From: Arion vulgaris
Taxonomy: Eukaryota; Mollusca; Gastropoda; Stylommatophora; Arionidae
Reading direction: 5' to 3'
Assembly: GCA_020796225.1 (NCBI GenBank)
Contig: CM036760.1
Location: 4,644,501 to 4,708,500 of the forward strand
Length of the DNA: 64,000 bases
Under the pieces are notes generated by a model. That model did no database searches, was not told the DNA's origin, and saw only the letters and a list, made by a program, of their open reading frames with translations. The stretch's first letter is position 1. Each line of letters opens with the position of its first letter. The translations under genes were made by a program, and so were the position numbers. Positions 57,062-64,000 of this stretch are shown here, piece by piece.

Positions 57062-57103
57062 CTTGATAAAGGCCTTTTGGTCGAAACGTTGCTGTTTATC
57101 GTC
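57062..57103 (+). other. Hammerhead-like motif, second copy
   Basis: Same arrangement as at 53821 with a TTTT loop in stem II (ggccttttggtc). Related motifs are at 13285 (+), 35724-35766 (-), 44668-44701 (-, eroded) and 50698-50740 (-). Confidence 0.35.
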
Positions 57104-57233
57104 ACTGTTTATGTATTTTGTAAAACTGTAGTATTTTGTTTTACGTGTTTACCTATTTTTCCAAGTTTTACTGCAGTCTCCACCTTTTTCGATATTTTTT
57201 ATAGCACCCTCCATCGTTTTAATAGTACTATGT

Positions 57234-57437
57234 GCCCGTCTGCCCAGCGTGTTCGTAGCGCGTTGGACTACGGGTGACTATCCCTCTGTGTGTGCGGGTT
57301 CACTTCCGCGGATGGCAGAAAAGCAACAGATTCCCCAGATTTACGGTGTTCGTGGCACCGAACCGAAGGGTTACGATGTCCATGGCACCGAGCCGAAGAC
57401 TGAAAGCTCAAGTGCTTCTGGATCAGGAAAAAAAGTT
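57234..57437 (+). mobile_element. SINE family A, copy 5, plus strand
   Basis: Head gcccgtctgcccagcgtgtt, gcgttggactacgggtgact, B-box-like gcgggttcacttcc, body gttcgtggcaccgaaccgaa, A7 tail. Flanking 9-bp repeats gtactatgt at 57225-57233 and 57438-57446. It lies immediately after Penelope-like copy 2. Confidence 0.85.
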
Positions 57438-57689
57438 GTACTATGTTTGCGTGACATTGTGAAGATTGAAAGTATTAGTGATCACTTTGTGAACGTAATT
57501 TACACTCCATGTCGGTAGTATTGCAAGGTATGAGTGGATGATGTTTGTAGAGGTTTTCAGCCTCCAGATTCACACGTCGATCTACTGTCCGGGGTATGCG
57601 GATGTTCGCAGAAATGAGATATATATATATTAGGGGCCACGAGAATAGACAGTATGAAAATCTGGACCAGATAATAGACTTGAAAAAGT

Positions 57690-58110
57690 GCTCTTTGTCG
57701 AAACGTTGCTGTATCCTGGACATGTAATAAAGCAGTGGAAAAACATTTATGTGCTTTTGAATATAAGTGTTACGTAAGAGGTCTCCATATATCATAGACA
57801 GAGAAGAGAATAAATAGATCTAACTAGAGAGAAACTCAAACTGAAATTAAAATGGCTTATGATAAATAAGAAAGAGAAAGGTGAGGTATTTTGGAAAATA
57901 AAAAAGACACGAAGGGCTGGAGAAGACAATTATAGAAGGAGACATAACGCAAAGAGAAGAAGAGGAAGACCACATGGAAGATGGATTCAAGATGTAACTG
58001 ATGGCTTGAACATGACGAGGTCAATCTGACCTGTGAGAAAGAGAGGAATTTTGAAGGACTGTTGGGGTGGCAAAGTTCTGCTCAGGACAAGCTATTTAAT
58101 GATGATAAAA
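57690..58110 (+). mobile_element. LINE 3' end, family 2, plus strand, with PLE scrap
   Basis: 57690-57725 (gtcgaaacgttgctgta) is a scrap of the Penelope-like tail. From 57728 the plus strand carries the family 2 end (cagtggaaaaacatttatgt, gagaagagaataaatagatc, ccacatggaagatggattca, aagttctgctcaggacaagc), i.e. the inverse of 17783-18215. Codons are broken. Confidence 0.7.
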
Positions 58111-58119
58111 CTACCTTAC

Positions 58120-58510
58120 TTTATGTTCAAGTTTTTCATCTTTAGTTCATAGTTTTACTGCTGTCTTCTCTCGTATCTTTAGTTCATAGTTTTACTGCTG
58201 TCTTCTCTCGTATCTTTAGTTCATAGTTTTACTGCTGTCTTCTCTCGTATCTTTAGTTCATAGTTTTACTACTGTCTTCTCTCGTGTCTTTAGTTCATAG
58301 TTTTACTGCTGTCTTCTCTCGTATCTTTAGTTCATAGTTTTACTGCTGTCTTCTCTCGTATCTTTAGTTCATAGTTTTACTGCTGTCTTCTCTCGTATCT
58401 TTAGTTCATAGTTTTACGGCTGTCTTCTCTCGTGTCTTTAGTTCATAGTTTTACTGCTGTCTTCTCTCGTATCTTTAGTTCATAGTTTTACTGCTGTCTT
58501 CTCTCGTATC
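58120..58510. repeat. 37-bp minisatellite
   Basis: Ten copies of tttagttcatagttttactg plus ctgtcttctctcgtatc, exact 37-bp period (58141, 58178). Confidence 0.95.
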
Positions 58511-58649
58511 GAGAATAATATGTTTCTTCTATACTACACGTCTATTCGTCCACATAACATTAGTGTATTGGCAAAACACGTGCTTCAGTCAGCCAACAGA
58601 CTGTACAACAAATGTGCATATACACGTAACAGTTCTAGATATAAACAAA

Positions 58650-58796
58650 ATGTATACATACACATACAATTAGATTGCAACAAAAAGTGTACATATACAT
58701 ACACCGGTACTGAAACAACAAATGTACATATACATACAACGGTACTGATACAACAAATGTACATATATATTATACAGTACTAAAACAAAAGGAAAA

Positions 58797-58840
<44 letters not shown>

Positions 58841-58857
58841 ACAGTACTGAAAAACAA

Positions 58858-58896
<39 letters not shown>

Positions 58897-58980
58897 AGTA
58901 CTAACAACAAGTGTACATATACATACAACAGTACTGAACAACAAGTGTACATATATATACAACAGTACTAAAACAAAAGT

Positions 58981-59044
<64 letters not shown>

Positions 59045-59215
59045 TACAACAGTACTGAACAACAAGTGTACATATAGATACAACAGTACTGAACAACAAG
59101 TGTACATATACATGCAACAGTACTAAAACAGTAAGTGTACATATACATACAACAGTACTAAAACAACAAGTGTATATATACATTCAACAGTACTGAAACA
59201 ACAAATGTACATACA
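58650..59215. repeat. Compound (TA)n and caacaagtgtacatatacat repeat
   Basis: Twelve or so units of acaacagtactgaacaacaa plus gtgtacatata, several expanded into long (TA)n blocks at about 58803-58838, 58865-58893 and 58985-59038. The Tyr/Ile-rich frames are artefacts. Confidence 0.95.
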
Positions 59216-59850
59216 ACAACAACATTTCTATATATAAATAACAAGTGTACATGCATGTGCAACAATACAAGCTACGCATTATATTACATCACTCAGACTT
59301 ACAAACTGACTCACGCACGTATAATCTACTGTTCTATAAATTTATGTTGACTCGATCTGTCATCATACGCCGGCTGCACAGCTAATTTGTTGTATAAATA
59401 GAAAATATTGCTTGAATTCTTCCTAAAGCAGTTCACAAACCTCTACCTGTACCAAGTTAGTATTTTGTCTGCTTACGTTGTTCTTGCTACAAGAGTAAGT
59501 TGTTAGACTTTTAACACTTGATGATGATGATTTTTGTTTAACTAGCTTATATTATATACATTAATGATATCATAGAAGATTACAGTAAAACTATAGTAAT
59601 GGTGGCACACGTATACAAAAGTACTGTAGTTTTACAGAATAGAAAACAAAATTAAAGACTTATTTTTATTATTTTGTGTTTTGTAAACCTACAGTGCTTT
59701 TTGTAAAGTGTTTTGCCATATGCATATACAACATGTTGATATACATGTTGATAACTTGAGATAGTGGATGCAAAGGTCGTATTACTCAATCAAAGTTGGC
59801 ATGTAAGAATTGTATATTACAATTATAGAGTAAATGTAAGGATTAGGTAT

Positions 59851-59907
<57 letters not shown>

Positions 59908-60085
59908 TCTTTATGTCTTTACAGACAGTCAATTGGTAAGTGTTTTACTGTGGACAACCTCTGAGTTTTTGCTTTTATCTCTTGTCTTTCAGCTTATACA
60001 TATTCTTCTCAGAGACTTGCGCTCTTGGCAATATCGCTTTCCACGCAACTCTGTCATCAAGCTAGCCTATTTAAATCATATTGAT
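59216..60085. other. Spacer with PLE-tail scrap and (TA)n
   Basis: 59575-59645 (acagtaaaactatagtaatg, gtactgtagttttacagaat) resembles the end of the Penelope-like tail, minus orientation. (TA)n at 59851-59906. Nothing else recognised. Confidence 0.45.
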
Positions 60086-60089
60086 TGCA

Positions 60090-60390
60090 CCACAATCATA
60101 GATTAAATGTTAGATTATGATTACAATCATAGATTAAATGTTAGGATTATGTATTACAATCATAGATTAAATGTTAGGATTATGTATTACAATCATAGAT
60201 TAAATGTTAGGATTATGTATTACAATATAGATTAATGTTAGGATTATGTATTACAATCATAGATTAAGTGTTAGGATTATGTATTGCATTCCTAGATTAA
60301 ATGTTAGGATTATGTATTACAATCATAGATTAAGTGTTAGGATTATGTATTACATTCATAGATTAAATGTAAGGGTATTTTATTAAAGTT
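60090..60390. repeat. 33-bp minisatellite
   Basis: Eight to nine copies of attacaatcatagattaaat plus gttaggattatgt. Confidence 0.95.
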
Positions 60391-60629
60391 CTATATTGAA
60401 TTACTCTGCAAAGTATACACGTTCTTGACAAAGATCAAAACATATCACAAAGAGTGATTAAAATTGGTCGTAAGAACGAACGAAAGAAGAAGAATTAAAT
60501 TATTTTCTTTGCATTTATCAGTCATTGTTGTTATATTTTATAACAATCATAGCTTTAATCATAGAACAACAGAATCGATTGTTAGGGGGGGGGGGCTTGA
60601 AGATGGATAAAGGGAATGTTTTTTGTTTT

Positions 60630-60880
60630 GTAGCGACTGGATGAAGATACTAAAATTAGATGTTGAATCGATCCAGCAATTTAAGCAGTTTGGTGTTATT
60701 CCTTGTACAAGTAGAACTGGATGCCTGAAGCGCAGAGTGAGTTGTGTGTTTAATCAGTGAGCCACGGGAACCATCAGTATGCATACTCTTCGATATCTGC
60801 TGGGGAGACTAAGCACCTATGGGTCTGCTCGGAGTGCAATGGCTTCAGTTTAGTAACCATTAACCAATCAGTGTAAATGC
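60630..60880 (+). mobile_element. LINE C-terminus and 3' UTR
   Basis: The plus strand encodes RLDEDTKI, then after a break VESIQQFKQFGVIPCTSRTG and RRVSCVFNQ with a stop. The 3' UTR has gcacctatgggtctgctcgg. Same family as 1-105 and 16105-17320, showing the normal C-terminus without the 42-bp array. Confidence 0.7.
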
Positions 60881-60884
60881 GTCT

Positions 60885-61245
60885 AAAAGAAGAGAAATAA
60901 ATTACTGTCTAAAAGTATATAGAAGAATAGGCAGAGTTTCATGGACAGAAAACAGACAAATAAACAAGTTTTAGGAAAACTAGGTATGAAGAAACAACTA
61001 TTAAGAGAAATAAAATTCAGATAAATAAAGTATTTTGGGCACATAAAAAGACATGACACCATGATAAAATCTTTACTAGAGGGGAAGTTGAGGGAAGGAG
61101 AGCAAGAGAAATACCGAGGGATAAGTGGAGGAAACTCTAAGAAATGGACAGGATACAGTCTGGCAGAGTGCAACACCAAGGCGAAAGACAGAGGATGCTG
61201 GAGATTCATTTCATCCAACCTTCAATGCGGAGACGGTACCTGATA
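60885..61245 (+). mobile_element. LINE 3' end, RTE-like, plus strand
   Basis: Codons read VYRRIGRVSWTENRQINKQV, then, after a stop, IKYFGHIKRHDTMIKSLLEG and later KAKDRGCWRFISSNLQCGDG before a TGA. C-terminal reverse transcriptase remnant related to family 2. Confidence 0.65.
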
Positions 61246-61559
61246 ATGATGAAAAGTGTTAATTATTGTTGTGTTTCATATATGAAATTATTCATTGACA
61301 TTAATTCAATGTTAGCTTATATATTGTGTTGAACTTATTATATGACATTTTTTTTCTAATCAGAAATAGAAACAAAACTTCAAATCTATTTTCAAGGGCA
61401 TGGAAATGCAGAACTTCGATTCTCAGGACAAAGTTGTTAAAGATAGGAAATTTGTTTAATTCACTCCATTCTCGTTTCGATCATCCTCATCGTAGGATCT
61501 AGTAAGTCTGTTTAATTAGTTTTTATAGGAATTGTTGTTTAATTCTTAGTGGACAAGAT

Positions 61560-61690
61560 CAAAATCTGTTTTTACAAGCCATTTGTTTTTAGAATTAAAA
61601 AAACGCCCTTTAGTTTGGCTCCTGGTAAAAAGACGTCCAACCCAAAGCCGCGTAGAGTGGTGTTTGGTTCACAAGGAGTTAAAATGTCTA
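61560..61690 (+). repeat. ~130-bp repeat shared with 6.49-6.63 kb
   Basis: gtttttacaagccatttgtt, then aaaaaaacgccctttagttt, then tggtgtttggttcacaagga. The copy at 6490-6635 is the same length and order and sits inside SINE D. Identity unknown. Confidence 0.6.
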
Positions 61691-61844
61691 CAGCCGAATG
61701 ATTTACTTCAATGCAACTGGTGTTACCCTATAGTGTTCTGTCCCTTCCGCAGAAATTGCACGCCACCTAGCAAGATAATTATAAATAACGAATTCCGTAG
61801 ATTCGGTAACAATCTTAACAGTTTCTGGAAATGCACCTTGAGTT

Positions 61845-61912
61845 ATTTTAGAAGTCCATGGATTCTAATCATTCTTCTGTAAAACCACATCTTTGTGGCC
61901 TTCAGAGATTGT
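61845..61912 (-). mobile_element. LINE family 3 scrap
   Basis: cattcttctgtaaaaccaca and ctttgtggccttcagagatt are the inverse of the start of the family 3 fragments at 14.27 and 27.5 kb. Confidence 0.45.
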
Positions 61913-62024
61913 TCGATAAGACGCACACACACAAAATTATAAACAGAAATACAGCGAATTACACATAAGCAAACGGTGAAATGCATATGAACATACATTT
62001 ACACATACTACAATAGGTTCATTG

Positions 62025-63440
62025 TTCATTTGAAGATCATCTTCATCGTACATCGAACATGTCCATAATAATTCCAATCTCCTCTCAAGCATGTATTTCC
62101 GTGTTTTTAGACGTAGCCGCAGACAATCATACGGCCAGAGGACTGAAGTAAAATTCAAGAAACAAGACTACAACAGTCTACGGACTTCGTATTCCAGTAT
62201 TGTTTATATAGACTAATTGATTTTAAAATTAGCACAAAATGCTAAATCAAGGTTATGTTATGCAACAAGTTAAGTTTAACAAAATATGAATATCAATATT
62301 ATGAATATTTTCACAATAAATAAATAACAATAGACTCAAAGAATTGAGTACAATTGTAAAAGAAAAACTGGGCAGTGTTCTATCAAAACTATGCAATATC
62401 CAGCCCCCAACTCAACACTAGGTCAGAGTTTCCTCGGTCAGATATGCGGCCAAATTTATAGTTGGATGTGGTTTAGACTAACAGCTCCTGTTCTGTGTTG
62501 GTTGATCTATCTACTGGCGTTTCTCTTGTGGTTTTCCTGTCTTGCCATACTACATTATCAAGGTATCTATATCTCTGCACAATAGGTATGAACTACAGCC
62601 AACACTAGATAACTCAGGCCAGGAAACTGACCGGGGATTCCTGACCTAGTTCAGAAAGGGGCTGGAAATTACAGCTGTTTGATAGAGCACTGCACGCTTT
62701 TTTGCAATTTTACTAAATTCTGTTATGTCTTATTTTTATTTATTGGTTAAAATATTCATAATATTGATATTCCTTATTGTTAAACTGAACTTGTTGCATA
62801 ATATAACTTCGATTTAGCATTTTGTGTTGATTTTTAAATGAATTCGTCTATATACACCAATACTGGAATGCGAGGTCACGTGGTGTAGTTGTGGTCTGAT
62901 TTTCCCATAATTCTTAACCGAGTCCGAAGGTCCTGTAGAACTTTACAGTTGGCTCTGTATGAACACAGACTGTGTCACAGTTGGCTCTGTATGAACACAG
63001 ACTGTGTCACAGTTGGCTCTGTATGAACACAGACTGTGTCACAAGTTGGTCTGTATAAACACAGACTGTGTCACAGATTGGCTCTGTATGAACACAGACT
63101 GTGTCAAGCTGTTTGTGTATTCATTTTTTCTGGACATCTCTAAAACTGTTGCCGGAACTAATGAGCTTGTGTTTTGAGCAATATTCTCGACAGGTGGCGT
63201 GCCATTTCTGTGAAGAAGGACCGATTCGTATGGTAAAACCTGGTGAATTGGAGTCAATCTTCATTGTTCATTTGAGGATCATCTTCATCGCACATCGGAC
63301 ATGTCCATAACTGCTCCAATCTCCTCCCAAGCATGTATCTCAGTGTGTTTAGACTAACAACTCCAGTTCTGTGTTGATTGATGTATCTACTGTGTTTTCT
63401 CTCATGGTTTTCCTGTCTTGCCGCACCTATCGATATTGAA
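62025..63440 (-). mobile_element. Three pieces of a LINE zinc-finger end
   Basis: 63440-63255 reads (minus) KHSRYINQHRTGVVSLNTLR, then LEQLWTCPMCDEDDPQMNNE: the His-Arg-Thr-Gly and Cys-x2-Cys pattern that ends I/jockey-type LINE ORF2. 62130-62025 repeats the last part (LERRLELLWTCSMYDEDDLQ, one Cys lost). 62565-62465 repeats the first part. Non-repeat spacer lies between them. Confidence 0.6.
62955..63112. repeat. 32-bp minisatellite
   Basis: Five copies of cacagttggctctgtatgaa plus cacagactgtgt. Each unit contains a short palindrome (cacag...ctgtg). Confidence 0.95.
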
Positions 63441-63621
63441 GTCACTCTTCCGTCTTAAAACCATCTAAATACCACGATCATAGACACACTTTCATACACA
63501 TAAAATTATTTGTATGTCAATACACATATAAGCATTCCGATTTAAACATACACAACATACAACTAAATATATATAAACTAATTATATATAAAAATGAATA
63601 CATAGTCATACATTACATAGA

Positions 63622-63825
63622 TTTTTTTTCCCCGATCCAGAAGCACTTGAGCTTTCAGCTCTTCGGCTCAGTGCCATGTACATCGTAACCCTTCGGTTCG
63701 GTGCCACGAACACCGTGAATCTGGGAACCCATGGCTTTTCTGCCAGCCCGCGGAATTGAAACCGCACACACAGAGAGCTAGTCACCGGCAGTCCAACGCG
63801 CTACGAACACGCTGGGCACGCGGGC
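63622..63825 (-). mobile_element. SINE family A, copy 6, with 12-bp duplication
   Basis: Head gcccgcgtgcccagcgtgtt on the minus strand, B-box-like ggtttcaattccgcgg. Perfect flanking repeats cattacatagat at 63611-63622 and 63827-63838. Confidence 0.9.
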
Positions 63826-63834
63826 ACATTACAT

Positions 63835-64000
63835 AGATATCTAGCGATACACTATATGTATATCCAGCCATACAACACATGGATAATCAGCCATACAATA
63901 CCTGTATATCCAGTCATGCAATACCTGTATATCCAGTAATACAATACATGAATATCCAGTCATACAATACATGAATATCCAGCCATACAATACATGAATA
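63835..64000. repeat. 23-bp minisatellite, runs off the window
   Basis: Six to seven copies of catacaatacatgaatatcc plus agt, continuing past the window end. Confidence 0.9.

Larger units (their letters stand above)
53936..57195 (+). mobile_element. Penelope-like retroelement, copy 2 (longest)
   Basis: Directly follows copy 1, head to tail. It has a ~165-bp 5' leader (53936-54101) not present in copy 1, the RT/nuclease ORF, and a 3' tail ending ctccacctttttcgata at about 57193. The tail matches that of copy 1 base for base over most of its length. Confidence 0.9.

Noticed and set aside
62391..62585. 64-residue Trp/Leu-rich membrane-like peptide
   Set aside because: The DNA is a piece of the LINE zinc-finger end read on the wrong strand; copies at 62.1 and 63.3 kb.

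Overview
The window is animal nuclear DNA. It has spliced exons with GT/AG borders, low gene density, many tRNA-derived SINEs with poly(A) ends, several families of 5'-truncated LINEs, Penelope-like elements and dozens of minisatellite arrays. The SINE and LINE mix, and a repeated domain containing gtcgtaagaggcgact, fit a lophotrochozoan, most likely a mollusc. The species cannot be fixed from sequence alone.

Main gene (+ strand, about 22.9 to 44.3 kb). Five exon candidates join without a phase break: 22942-23029 (a transmembrane helix followed by an Arg/Lys-rich stop-transfer stretch), 27186-27309, 31311-31622, 35155-35194, and a giant last exon 36705-44280. The product would be a single-pass membrane protein with a cytoplasmic tail of roughly 2,680 residues: low-complexity, Ser/Thr/Lys/Asn-rich, with a strongly basic block about 300 residues after the membrane. 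I recognise no family. The giant exon is broken by two one-base frame changes (38291-38379 and 41116-41194) that cancel; assembly indels are the simplest explanation. The ectodomain is not identified; a weak phase-compatible exon lies at 21730-21785.

Mobile DNA. 0-22 kb: a deleted piggyBac-like element with TTAA ends and an N-terminal transposase remnant (669-1580), LINE 3' ends of several families, SINEs, a hAT-type MITE (15832-16001), and a LINE C-terminus in which a 42-bp coding minisatellite has expanded (16.3-17.1 kb). 22-36 kb: the small exons lie between LINE debris, a second hAT MITE (25804-25969), a 5S rRNA-like sequence (26083-26202), nested SINEs (28.4-29.0 kb), a LINE fragment with RNase H and zinc-finger regions (29.3-30.9 kb), a 70-bp array (32.75-34.0 kb) and a long foldback (34.35-34.97 kb). 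44-64 kb: more LINE debris, a TA-flanked MITE (46647-46899) and, at 50.6-57.2 kb, two nearly identical Penelope-like elements head to tail, preceded by an inverted piece of their own 3' end. Both encode reverse transcriptase (YIDD) and a C-terminal GIY-YIG nuclease, and both carry frameshifts.

Tandem repeats with units of 11 to 70 bp, plus microsatellites, cover a large part of the window. Many arrays contain units missing single bases. This may be biological decay or uncorrected long-read error, and it matters for judging every frameshift here. Most open frames in repeats and LINE debris are not genes.
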